Source of the DNA: Byssothecium circinans
Taxonomy: Eukaryota; Ascomycota; Dothideomycetes; Pleosporales; Massarinaceae
Length of the DNA stretch: 23,142 bases
Assembly: GCA_010015675.1 (NCBI GenBank)
Contig: ML976980.1
Location: forward strand, 40,084-63,225
Direction: 5' to 3'
A program made the translations under genes and the position numbers. Position 1 is the first letter of the stretch. Every line of letters starts with the position of its first letter. The notes beneath the pieces were generated by a model that was not told where the DNA came from, ran no database searches, and saw only the letters and a list, made by a program, of their open reading frames with translations. Positions 8,901 through 18,599 of the stretch are shown here, piece after piece.

Positions 8901-9440
8901 TTAGGCTTCTTAATCTACTAGTACTTATAGTGCTCTATAATCCTTTCTCTCTCTTTGCTTGCTATACTATAATAATTATGTAGATACGCGTTTAGATTCT
9001 ATACACTAGTAGCATGCTCCCTGTAGACAAGCACCTTATACTCATGAAGATACTAAAAGTTTTCTTTAGTATTCTTAAACAATAGTAGTAATTAAGTTTG
9101 GCTGCTATTTCTCCTACGGCAGGTTGCGCTTAGTTGTAGTAATGTTGCTACGGGTGACTATACGTCCTAGTAGAACTCTATTACTACTAAAGTCTACCTT
9201 TACCTTAACTATCACCTAACGTAAAAAGTAGAGCTGCAAGATAGAGGATTAGTGCTCCTAATACTACTAAGCAATATTTACATACAAAATTTATTAAGAG
9301 AACGTGTTGCTGTAGAATAGATTAGCCCTCTTATTCTTATAGATTACCCCTATCTATGCTATAGATTTAGGCTAGTAACCTTAACGCTAGATCTATTCTA
9401 CTATAGATTAGGCATAATCTATTACATTATATTAGTTAGG
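8901..9440 (-). repeat. Tandem duplication of TLH-B 5' end, distal copy
   Basis: This is the second copy of the 535-bp unit plus the shared TTAGG at 9436-9440. Its coding part again contains VYREHATSV and NLNAHLHNYYSIAS but stops at the same codon as the unit boundary, so it is an orphaned 5' fragment. On its far side it abuts the truncated helicase domain of TLH-A at 9441. Confidence 0.85.
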
Positions 9441-10110
9441 GTACTTCTATTTTAACCCCTTTACTAACCTATATATAGCCTCTTCCTCTTCTTCTACGTC
9501 ATATTCCTACACTTAATATTAGATGTTTAGCTATAATGTTATCCTTTGGAACTACTAGTACTACTCTTTATCTAGCAACTTTATTAACTATGCAAATTAC
9601 GCCTTCTTACTAGGCTGCAATATTACTATTAAATATACCATCTGCGTCTTTACTATGACTAACCTTCGTAATACTAACATCCGTGCTTTTTACTTTTGCA
9701 TTAAATCTAACATTATATAGCACTCGTTTACTACAATCCAATCTAACTAGCCTATGGCGCGCTAGCGGTTTATAAAATGCCTAAACGCTTCTTTTATAGC
9801 GGACTTAGGCGTTACTAACACTACCTGCGCCTACTTATGTAGCCTACAGCTATCTTACTCTATATACGTAATTCTTAACTTATTACACTACTTTTTTATG
9901 TTTCTTTATAATGATACTAGCGGCATGATAACCACCGTTACCCTGCTTAAAAGTAACGCTAGCAGTATAAATAACACGCTCTTGCTTACTTTTATCTTTA
10001 TAATTGCTACTATAGGGCTTTTCTACTATATAATAGCCTACACTACTAGCTTCTACATGCTATAGAACGTTACTTACTAGTTTACTAACTTCTATAACTT
10101 CTCTTTAACG
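9441..10110 (-). pseudogene. RecQ helicase N-terminal lobe of TLH-A, truncated
   Basis: The Walker A region reads I-K-I-K-V-S-K-S-V-L-F, with glycines replaced but the KS pair kept (about 10001-9969). VTVVIMPLVSL follows as motif Ia. Motif II reads V-V-N-E-C-Y (9734-9717), derived from VVDECH by Asp-to-Asn and His-to-Tyr. After QMVYLIVILQPS (motif III region) and an acidic segment the frame ends at 9441 by truncation. Motifs IV-VI are absent. Confidence 0.85.
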
Positions 10111-10305
10111 TCTACGTGCTATATCATTCTTTACTATTAGTACTCCTCTTCCGTAGCTTCTTTGCATGCGGTAGCTGCGACCCTTATTCCCCTATTGCAC
10201 CGTGCCTTAAATGCGGATAGCATCTATAAAAATGCGTGCTACTCCTCGCTTACCTGCTAGAATGCTGCCCGCTTAGACTTAGTACTAAACGTAGCCTCGC
10301 TAATC

Positions 10306-10975
10306 AACCGCCCATATATTAACCCGCTGATATAGGAACTGTGCCTAGTCTATAGATTAGCTACTTTATTTTCCTTCTTTTCTTTATTATCCTCATTAGC
10401 CTATACTAACGTCTACACGGCTGTCTTGCTATTAATATATTAGCGATAAATTGCCTTAGTCTCATGCCTCTATCTTATAATAGTCACGGGAATGCCTATA
10501 TACTCTAACGAAGCCTTTTAGATAGCATGCTTGACCTAGTTGCTATTCTACAGCTTAACTATATAGCTGTTTTTTTCCTTATTTTTGTTTTTTTCTCTAT
10601 CTTCCCCTTCACCTCCTACGCTCTACCGTGAACGGTCGTTGGTTGTCTGCTTTTTTTGCTAGGGCATTATTTATTCCTTCTCTAGCTTAGGTTCCTAAAT
10701 GTACGCGCTAGACTTAACTTCCTCGCTGCTTAACATGCGTTCTATCTTCTTCGCGAATAGTAGTACGAACTATAAATAATACACTATCAACTTGCCTACT
10801 TTACGTGGCAAATATTAGTAGATTACTTTAGTACTCCTTAACTACCTAATGTTTTTATAGTATATAGTTACATATACTACTAACTTACTTTTAATAAAAA
10901 TCCCTTAACTCTCTTTATTTACGCTATTTTTATACTAGATTATTACTAGCTTAGTTCCCCGTACTAGTGACTTCT
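10306..10975 (-). pseudogene. Tyrosine-recombinase-like block in TLH-A
   Basis: In the gene frame the candidate catalytic positions appear in order. Box I is SLVRGTKLVII (Arg codon 688). The Lys lies in TIYYKNIR (codon 723). Box II is TIIR-stop-RHETKAIYR (Arg 852, His 853). Box III is T-R-H-S-S (His 894), and the Tyr lies in SGLIYGR (codon 903). The His-to-Tyr spacing of nine residues equals that in XerD, lambda integrase and Cre (Trp in Cre). The usual His three residues before the box-II Arg is not evident. Recombinase activity is inference; the block could be a degenerate relic even in intact family members. Confidence 0.5.
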
Positions 10976-12689
10976 TTATTATGTGCACTAATACTACTAA
11001 CTCTTGCTAGAACTCTCTTATAGCTTATTAGTATACTTTAATATAGTCTTAGTTCTATACTACGGGCCTGCTAATGGCTATAGCTGCTCTAGTCGCTATT
11101 TTATTAACAAACTCTCTTGTTAACTATGGCTTATTAATTAACTGCTGCTTTAACTATGTCAAAGGAAACTCCGCGTCGATAGTGTCTATATTATAGGCAT
11201 CTTTTATAAAACTCTACTTTATTTTCTACTTAGCTAGGTTGTCTACTAGCCTATCCTAATAGATTTTAGGTAATGTAGTGGTGCCTAGTAGGACGCTATC
11301 CTCCTTATTAACTTATAATAGCATTAACGCCTTTATTAATTACTTCTACGTGCTAGCGACTATGCCATAGATTATTAACTACAACTGCGGCATGCTAAAG
11401 TAGATATTACTGTATAATAATATATTATTTACCTAATCTACTACGCCTTCTATGCTAAAGCTGTACCAGATCTTCATCCCATATGCCTTCAACCGTTAGA
11501 TGACGTCAATGTGGGTTAGCTCGCCATTGTATTTAGTTAACGTTATAAAGTAGTTAGCTATTTTCTTTACAAAGTAAAAATAACTAGGTGCCATGTCTTT
11601 CATATTCTGCTAACTTTACTTTTTTGCTTCTAACTTGGCTCTACGGACCTTGCGTATCTGCGTTAACTAGTATAACACTAACATACGCAACACGTTAACG
11701 ATGGCGGCTTGCTTAGGCATGTATAGCAATAGTGTTATTCACCCATAGTTAGCATTAATTCTTAGCACGGCTATAGCGCTAATTAATGCACTACTGTACT
11801 CGTTATCTTTAAGTTTATAGTCTAGCAACTATAATATAAACTTTAATATTTATTCTTCTAGCTCTTCTTCTTATTCTACGTTAAATTCATCGTCGCTATT
11901 AGACTTAGAAAACTAATCATCCTTATCCTCATCCTCATTTTACTTTACTATAGCTTTGATTTTTTGCAATAGCCTTTCCTACTAGGTGGTTAAATAGTAT
12001 AGTAGCCTCTTGCTTTAGATCTCATACTTTTTATTTACGCTAATCTTAAGTAATTCGTGCGTTTACTAAATGTACTATATGATCTCTAACTACTACCTAC
12101 TATACTTAACTATAGTCTTGCCTATCTACTATGCGTTAAATAGCTTCTTATTAGTAATACTACTTACCTTACGCTAGTTAATGTAGTTTATAGCTACTAA
12201 CCCTACTATGGTAGACCGCGATGACTGCTAGGCCTTATAAATAACTATCTATAACGCCTAATATACTTTATTTAATACTTTCTCCTTAGGCCCTAGCTTC
12301 TAGATAGTAGTTAATAGCTAGCTATAGTCTAAGCCTTTTAAATATTTCACCTACCTAGCGCAGTCTAGATACGCGTTAAACATGTACTAGTCTTAGTTAG
12401 CGTTAATATAGTCCTGCTACCTTTTCTTAGAAAGCTCTATATTAGTAGTCGCCTAGCTTAATAACATAGTAATAGCTTATTAGATATCCTTATTCTTATC
12501 CCTATAGCTAGGTCTATGCTAGTTTTGCTTAAGCTCGCTGACCGTAAATGGCTTACCTAGATGGCCTGCGGGCTAGAACTTTTAGTATGACACCCCTTCT
12601 ATCTACATGATAGGATGCTCTAGCTGCTAGCCTTTGCTAGGTTAGCCTTACTTCCTTGTGTTCTGCTAGCCGTGCTTAGACTAGTAATG

Positions 12690-12990
12690 GCTCTAGATAT
12701 TTTGTATAATGTGATATATGTGACTGCACGCTTGATTGCTAGCTATTAACCCTATGCACATGAATCCATCCTTATATACTTCTAAGTAGGGGATAGGCCT
12801 AGATTTAGGCTTAGGAAATACGACTTTATCTTCTATAGTCGCCCATTAATGGAATGACCTAGCAGCTAAAACTACTTTCTAGCGTATCTTTAGGGTAGAT
12901 TCCTTATGCTTATAGTCTAAGTAGGTACGCAGCTAAGATTGTACTATAGCATAATAGTAGGTCTTACAAATAGCAACGCGATATACCTGC
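12690..12990 (-). pseudogene. C2H2 (OrsD/DUF3505-like) fingers of TLH-A
   Basis: The first finger is VYRVAICKTYYYAIV followed by LRTYLDYKHKES, with one Cys read as Tyr. The second is PIPYLEVYKDGFMCIGLIAS, then ACSHIYHIIQNI and SHY-stop-SKHG. Downstream LGKPFTVSELKQ marks the end of the domain. The pattern matches the N-termini of telomere-linked helicase-like proteins. Confidence 0.65.
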
Positions 12991-13354
12991 GAATATTTAA
13001 AAATACTGTTTAACTACTTCATGCTGCTAGGTTAGCTCTATACAATGTGATTTTAGTGATAGTAGTAGTGTTGCTAGCTTCGCTTACGCGCGTACGGATC
13101 ACTATTATAAATATTAACCCCCTAGCATTTCTACTTATATTACTCGTAAGCCTAACGTTAGATTATTACATAGAAACCTGCGCTAGATTCGCTGTATCGC
13201 GTTGCACTAGGCTGTAAAATTGTAGCTTTAGCTTCCATTGTTTTGGACCCTATCTAGTTTTTCAAAGTTTATAAATTAGATAGGCCCCTGTATTTTAGCG
13301 TGCATAGTGTACCTAAAAACTAGATTAAGTCTATCTGATTTTCCTATTGTATGA
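12891..13354 (-). repeat. Tandem duplication of TLH-A 5' end, gene-proximal copy
   Basis: The unit carries the TLH-A upstream region and the first ~44 codons, breaking just after the first zinc finger. It aligns with 13355-13853, mainly with transitions. It lacks about 35 bp that the other copy has near 13490-13525. TAGG(G/A)T lies at its two boundaries. Confidence 0.85.
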
Positions 13355-13746
13355 TAGGATGAATTCTTTATGCTTATAGTCTAGGTAGGTACGTAGCTAA
13401 GACCGTACCACGGCATGATAGTAGTTCTTACAAATAGCAATGCGATATACCCGCGAATATTTAAAAATGCTATTTAACTACTTTATACTGCTAGCTATAG
13501 TTGCGCTTTAGTATTTGTATTAGTAGTAGGTTAGCTCTATACAACGTAATTTTAGTAATAGTAGTAGTATCGCTAGCTTTGCTTATACACGCATAGGTTG
13601 CTATTATAAACATTAACTTCCTAGTACTTCTACTTATATTGCTCGCAAGCCTAACGTTAGATTATTACATAGAAACCTGCGCTAGATTCGCCGTATTACG
13701 TTGCACTAGACTGTAAAATTGCAGCCTTAGCTTCTGTTATTTTAGA

Positions 13747-13787
13747 CCTTATCTAGTTTTTTAAAGTTTGTAAATTAGATAGGCCCC
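13747..13787. repeat. Inverted repeat (hairpin) upstream of TLH-A, distal copy
   Basis: TATCTAGTTT and AAATTAGATA pair around a short loop. The same structure, with longer CCCTATCTAG...TAGATAGGC arms, is present in the proximal copy at about 13247-13288. Confidence 0.55.
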
Positions 13788-13813
13788 TATATTTTAGCGC
13801 GTATGGTGCATTT

Positions 13814-13842
13814 AAAAACTAGATAGAGTCTATCTAATTTTT
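13814..13842. repeat. 29-bp near-perfect palindrome upstream of TLH-A
   Basis: AAAAACTAGATAGA, one central G, then TCTATCTAATTTTT: 13 of 14 pairs match, and the mismatch is a transition. It lies about 12 bp inside the outer end of the distal duplication copy. A more diverged version is in the proximal copy near 13315-13343. Confidence 0.65.
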
Positions 13843-14097
13843 CTACTATATAATAGAATATGCACGTATGTTATAGATAGCCTATTATAAAAGCAGCTAC
13901 CTTACGCACCTATCTAAAAAACAAGGATTAAGATAGTTTTTAATAAAACTAAAAAGGTTAAAAAACTAGAATGCTACTAGAGATAAGGTTACGCTAGTAA
14001 AAGTATTCTTATAATAACTTTCTATAACGTACAACACCTAGATCTACTAGTTTATTAATTAAAAGTAAAGGTGCGCGTACATAGATGCAGGCTTATA

Positions 14098-14395
14098 GTA
14101 CTTATAGATAGTAAAGCTACATAAATAATTATCTTTCTACAAGTAGTTAAAAAATACGATATACTCTATTAAGATAAGGAACGTTTAATACGAGTAGTAC
14201 TAGCTAACGACAGACTAATGTCCTACGGCAACGGATTCTTAAAGTTAGAAACCTAAGAAGTGTTATTCTATATACTTAAAATTAAAGATATAATAGCCCT
14301 CAACATTATAGATCTTAGCAAAAAAGACATATTAATTAGTTATAATTAGCTTAAAAAGCACAATCCTGCTATAGATTAGTAGAAAGGAATAATGT
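14098..14395 (+). pseudogene. Gypsy-1 aspartic protease
   Basis: VLIDSKAT at the start is the protease DSGAT site with Gly lost. LANDRLMSYGNGFLKLET and SKKDILISYN-stop-LKKHNPAID follow, the usual C-terminal part of a Gypsy protease. The frame is -1 relative to the upstream Cys/His segment. Several stops. Confidence 0.75.
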
Positions 14396-14599
14396 TTAGC
14401 TAAAAACTAGCGCGCAAGGTTGCTAGAACACGCTACAAAAGATTAAGCTTAGTAGTCTAGAGCTTACCTAGTTAGACTAGATAGATTAGCAAGATATTAC
14501 CTTATAAGATTAAAAAGATTTATAAAAAGGACTCTTCGCAAATAGGAGTTATCTAGATATAGAGAGTTACGCTTATAAAGAATAAACCCTAACCTACAA

Positions 14600-15517
14600 T
14601 ACTACTAGAATACGAGGAGTTTTAAGATTTATTTAAAGAATAAAACGAAACTGTATTACTAGATTACTAAGAATAGGATTATAAGATTTACTTAAAAGAA
14701 AGCGCGAAGCTATGCTTAAGATTAATATACTCGCTTACACAAGACTAGCAAAAGGAACTGCGGACTTACATTAAAAAAAATATAAAGCAAAGGTATATAC
14801 GAGAAAGTATAAGCCTAATAGCTTTACTAATTTTCTTTATTTTTAAAAAAAAATAGAAAGCTATAACTTTATATAGACTATAGATAGCTTAACTACATTA
14901 TAAAAAAGAACTATTATCTTTTTCCTTTAATCTAAAAACTTATGGACTACCTTTAAAAAGTTAAGTAAATTACGAAATTTAATATATAAGATAGATTCTA
15001 TTAAATACGAATAGCTAAGAGCTACGAATAGCTAATAGCTTTTAAGACCTAGTATAGTTTATACAAATACATAATTATGCCTTTTAGACTAATAAACACG
15101 TTAGCGACGTTTTAAGCGCTCATTAATAAAGCACTTTACGAATACTTAGATGTTTTTGTAACTACTTACCTAGACAATATACTAGTGTATACCTTAAAAA
15201 CGCTTAAAAATTACATTAAACGCGTTAAGAAGGTGCTTAAGAAGCTTAAAAAGTATTAATTACTTTTATAGCCTAAGAAATACAAATTCTATATTATAAA
15301 GACGAACTACTTAGGGTTTATTATTTCACAAGACAGCATCGCTATAGACCTAAAGAAAGTTAAAACTATAAAAAAATAGCTAAAACCTAAGATAGTAAAA
15401 GACGTGTAATTTTTTTAAAAATTTGCTAACTTCTACTAGAAGTTTATTATAGGATACTTAAAGACTATAGCGCCTCTTATAAAAATTACTAAGAAGGAAA
15501 AAAGATTCTAATAGAGA
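14600..15517 (+). pseudogene. Gypsy-1 reverse transcriptase, first part
   Basis: Fragments include the N-terminal palm (KELRTYIKKNIKQRYIRES) and the catalytic box TTYLDNILVY at about 15161-15190, where the second Asp of YLDD is Asn. The thumb/connection follows with NYLGFIISQDSIAIDLKKVK and KFANFY-stop-KFIIGYLKTIAPL. Protease and this box are in different frames, so at least one indel or frame change lies between them. The reading stops where Gypsy-2 is inserted (15522) and resumes in RNase H at 22271. Confidence 0.8.
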
Positions 15518-15522
15518 CTAAA
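15518..15522 (+). repeat. Target-site duplication CTAAA, left copy
   Basis: CTAAA occurs immediately before Gypsy-2 and again immediately after it. Five base pairs is the usual size for Gypsy integrases. Confidence 0.85.
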
Positions 15523-15978
15523 TGTTACGATCTAAGAGTGGGGTCGCTATACTTATGTAATAACCAGCTACGCGCTATAACTAAATAGGAGGTCACGAAT
15601 AGTAAGCAAGATTACGTAACTATCCTAGCGTCCTAGAAGTCCTAGAAGCCCTACAAAGGATTAGGACGGATAGGATAGGTAGGATAATAAGACGCAACTA
15701 GTATATAGATAAACTTGACCTCTACCTTATAGAAGTTATGTTTAACCTCTTACTTAGGATTATAATCTATTTAGTATCTTATACTCTATGATTGCAAGCT
15801 TACCTAAGTTCACCCCTGTACGCCCTATAGACGAACATTACCACGTACTATTAGAGTACAACAGTATGTCGCAAATTAATATTCTAATAAGAACTAACTA
15901 AGCTCTAGAACCTTAAGCTCCTTTATACCTAAAAGCTTCTTAAGCTATCTCTAGTATAAGCCCTCCTAGACCTTAACA
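15523..15978 (+). repeat. Gypsy-2 5' LTR
   Basis: Begins TGTTACGATC and ends CCTTAACA. It is 456 bp, the same length as the 3' LTR. About 37 substitutions separate the pair in my hand alignment, all transitions. Confidence 0.92.
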
Positions 15979-15997
15979 TTTTAAACACCCTTAAAGG

Positions 15998-17900
15998 ATG
16001 TTTAAGACACATGATACCTAATCCTATAGCAACGCTAGCAAGGTTGCTAAACCTAACCTCTATCACGGGGATCACGCTAAGCTTGAAGGATAGCTCCTAT
16101 AGGTTAACTTATACTTCAAGTTTGTAGCAAGTACTATCAATGACGTAGACAAAGCCTCCTTCATCACGACCTACATGCGTAGTAACGCTAAATGATAGAT
16201 TAACCCTTACCTTACTAAGTACCTAAACGATGATAATGATAATGATGATGTTATGATACTCTTTAAAGACTACGCCTAGTTTAAGACCTGCCTTAGGCAG
16301 ATCTTTAGAGTCTTAAATGAAGAATCTATCGTAGGAAAGGTAGTGTAGCGCCTTAAATAACAATGATTAGCTACTGAATACGCTACGGAGTTTTAACACT
16401 ACGCTATTTAGATAGGCTAGGAGGACAAGGCACTAATAACCATGTATAGATAAGGCCTTAAGGATACCATTAAGACTAAGCTTATAAGATCTAGAGCCGC
16501 TCTAACGACCTTAGAGAAACTATACTAGGAATCCATTAGAATTAACGCGGAGTTATACGAGTTAGCTTTAGAGTTACGCTAGGATTGACGCGGTAGACTT
16601 AGTATAGGCAGATTAAAAAGTACCTACACTAAACTAAGGTACTTCCCTATAATAAAGCTAAAGAACTAATACCTAGATCCTTACGGGCTACAGCCTATGC
16701 AACTTGATAACGTTAAGAAAGGGAAAGGGAAAGGCTACCGCTATAAGAAAGAGGCTAGGACGTGCTACTTATGCGGAAAGATAGGCCACATCGCTAAAAA
16801 CTATCATGCGAAGCCAGGAAGAGCTAAGTATACGGCCTAACGATAGTTGAATATAATTATAGTATCCTATGCTTTAGGATGCCTCCCTGACGTTGAAGAA
16901 GACGACGAATAGGAAGTAGTTAATTTAGGCGGAAAAAAAGGAGAAGCTATTAGACAGAAAATACAAGAGCTATTTATTAGAGAAAGGGTTAGTAAAGCAG
17001 CTAATTAGATATAGCATAACAAGGAAGTAGACACTACAGATAATAAAGTCTAGGACTTCCTTAACGACCCTAACTAACCCCTTAACGCAAGAGAATAATA
17101 ACTTTAGGACTATCTACTTAGCGAAAGAGCCAAGGATAATAATAGGACATCATAGGCCGATAGAGCTCTTCAAATTATTAATAGAAAAGAAGAGTACCTT
17201 AGAAAAGAAAATTAAAACCCCTATGACCCTGAGTTATACTATACTAAAATTGCGCAAAGGAACTATCTACGATGGATGGATGAAGACCTAATGTAGTATA
17301 ATAGTAAAGTTACATTAGATAATAATGAACTAATAGATTAAAGGCGTTTAGGGTACAATAACTAGCACCTAAAGCTAAGCTTAGGATTTAATAATGAATG
17401 CCTATACGAAGATCTAAACCCTAGGCCTAGGAAGCAATAAAAGCTAAGGCACAAGCAAGAAAAAGCCTACGAAAGGCAAGCTAACTAGGTGGACTAAGAG
17501 CTTAAAGCAAAAAAAAGCTTCTAATAAGCTACATAAAAGATAGAGATACTTAAGGAACTGCGGTATAACATAGACTACTAAAATAGAAATCACGGAAGGC
17601 TTAGCTTTACCTAGTGTAATAACGACGGTTATCTTACCTACTATAATGTGAAGGTAGGAGCAAACTATTTTCTAACTATTAAAAAAGGCTGTAAGTTTGA
17701 ATAGTACGACTGCTACGATAACAAATGCCTAATGCATTTATATGATAAATAAGCATGACTATAGTTCCCGGGCAAGGAAGATCCCGCGGAGCTTATAAAG
17801 ATGAACATAGTCGTCAATGGCATTTGCACTTAAAATGAGTAGTAAACGTGCCTGCACCCTAAGTGTAAAGGACACGCTGAATAGAAAGAAAAGAGTAGAT
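15998..17900 (+). pseudogene. Gypsy-2 gag with zinc knuckle and Cys/His extension
   Basis: Start ATG at 15998, 20 bp after the LTR, in frame with everything that follows: SNASKVAKPNLYHGDHAKLE, then VNLYFKFVASTINDVDKASF and TMYR-stop-GLKDTIKTKL. This is a standard chromovirus gag core. A zinc knuckle C-Y-L-C-G-K-I-G-H-I-A-K-N-Y (codons 256-269, 16763-16804) has its last Cys as Tyr. About 400 more codons in the same frame lead into the Cys/His segment. Gag forms the particle and binds RNA. Stops interrupt it repeatedly. Confidence 0.85.
17590..17890 (+). pseudogene. Gypsy-2 Cys/His-rich spacer module between gag and protease
   Basis: In the gag frame: GRLSFT, then C-N-N-D-G-Y-L-T-Y-Y-N-V-K-V-G-A-N-Y-F, then GCKFE followed by YDCYDNKCLMHLYDK, and finally TCLHPKCKGHAE. 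Repeated C-x(2-4)-C...H patterns suggest one or two extra zinc-binding units. A homologous piece opens the Gypsy-1 fragment. It appears to be a feature of this element family; function unknown. Confidence 0.6.
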
Positions 17901-18009
17901 TTAGAGCATCTTTTTTAGATCCTTACCTAACGTTGCTAAAGGGCTGTATACCCTAGGAACAGCAGGCAAGCGATTAATCAAAATCCTAATCCGTCTTAGT
18001 AGAAGAAGG

Positions 18010-18310
18010 ATGAAGGCACTAGTAAACTCTAGATTACAAGCAAACTACATCTTAATATAAGTAGCGATCTTAGCAGGACTAAGACTATTTTAAAAGAGCG
18101 AGCCCTACCCACTACTTATAGCAAATAGACAAGTAATGCTAGAACAACCTATAGTTAGAGATAAGGTTATCTTAGTACTTATAGAAATCTACTACTATAG
18201 CGAATGAATTACCCTAGACTGTTTTAAGATAGTTACCTACGACGTTATATTAGGAATCCCTTAGTTAAAAAAGCACAACCTAGCGATCAACTAGAAGAAT
18301 GACATGATAT
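18010..18310 (+). pseudogene. Gypsy-2 aspartic protease
   Basis: The active site V-N-S-R at 18022-18033 corresponds to V-D-S-G, with Asp-to-Asn and Gly-to-Arg by G-to-A changes. SEPYPLLIANRQVMLEQPIV and TYDVILGIP-stop-LKKHNLAIN follow. This frame is -1 relative to gag and is shared by RT, integrase and chromodomain. Confidence 0.75.
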
Positions 18311-18599
18311 CATTAGTAAACTGCGCTTGCCAACGCACTTCAAAGCCTATGCATTGGCAGCGATTGATGGTAGATGAGAAGGCAATTAATAACATTACTT
18401 TAATAAAGACGCGTTTAGCAAGAATAGTCAACTCTATAGATGCTGTCTAGTTAATAGATTAACAAGTAAAAGTAAAGGAGAAGAAGGCACCTCTAGAGAT
18501 CTCTAAAGAGTATAGAGAATAGGAGTACCTCTTTTAGAAAGACGTAAGCGCTACGGCGCTACCTAAGCATTAACCCTAGGACTGCGAGATCATGCTATA

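Larger units (their letters stand above)
9441..13022 (-). pseudogene. TLH-A: RecQ-like helicase with C2H2 fingers, 3'-truncated and RIP-inactivated
   Basis: From the ATG at 13022-13020 one frame of exactly 1194 codons runs to the junction at 9441 with no net indel. The second-finger Cys (codon 89), box-I Arg (688), Lys (723), Arg-His (852/853), His 894, Tyr 903, P-loop Lys (1014) and DECH Glu (1100) are all in phase. Order: C2H2 fingers; an acidic stretch (about 11930-11850); NEYSSALISAIAVLRINANY; a tyrosine-recombinase-like block; an acidic/basic linker; then RecQ motifs I and II. The C-terminal half of the helicase is missing, replaced by the orphan 5' copy of TLH-B. It is paralogous to TLH-B, in the same orientation. 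Stops throughout. The start is favoured because MK-stop-LNSIFKYSQVYRV leads straight into the first finger. Confidence 0.85.
13355..13853 (-). repeat. Tandem duplication of TLH-A 5' end, distal copy
   Basis: This is the second copy of the TLH-A 5' unit, with the start ATG changed to ATA. It is an orphan fragment bounded by TAGGAT at 13355 and TAGAAT at 13854, where the truncated Gypsy-1 begins. No further gene lies between 13022 and 13853. Confidence 0.85.
13854..15522 (+). mobile_element. Gypsy-1 (Ty3/Gypsy), 5'-truncated, part before the nested insertion
   Basis: The element starts abruptly at the edge of the TLH-A duplication inside a late-gag Cys/His segment (YYKSSYLTHLSKKQGLR, with Cys positions as Tyr). 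It continues through protease and reverse transcriptase, then is split at 15522 by Gypsy-2. The rest is at 22266-23060. The 5' LTR and most of gag are missing, so it is a fragment, older than Gypsy-2. It has more stops than Gypsy-2 and has lost a catalytic RT Asp. Confidence 0.85.

Noticed and set aside
8366..9440. The 535-bp direct repeats as LTRs of a retroelement
   Set aside because: They are adjacent with nothing between them, lack TG...CA ends, and contain the start of the TLH-B coding frame.
9436..9441. TTAGGG at duplication borders (also 12890-12895) as telomere repeat remnants
   Set aside because: Only single hexamers; TTAGGG and CCCTAA occur elsewhere in the window (e.g. near 5034 and 2027), so no telomeric tract is supported.
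3415..13860. Helitron, because of a large helicase-bearing repeat
   Set aside because: Motifs are RecQ (GGGKS, DECH-derived, motif V/VI) with C2H2 fingers; no Rep/HUH domain and no Pif1-type helicase seen.
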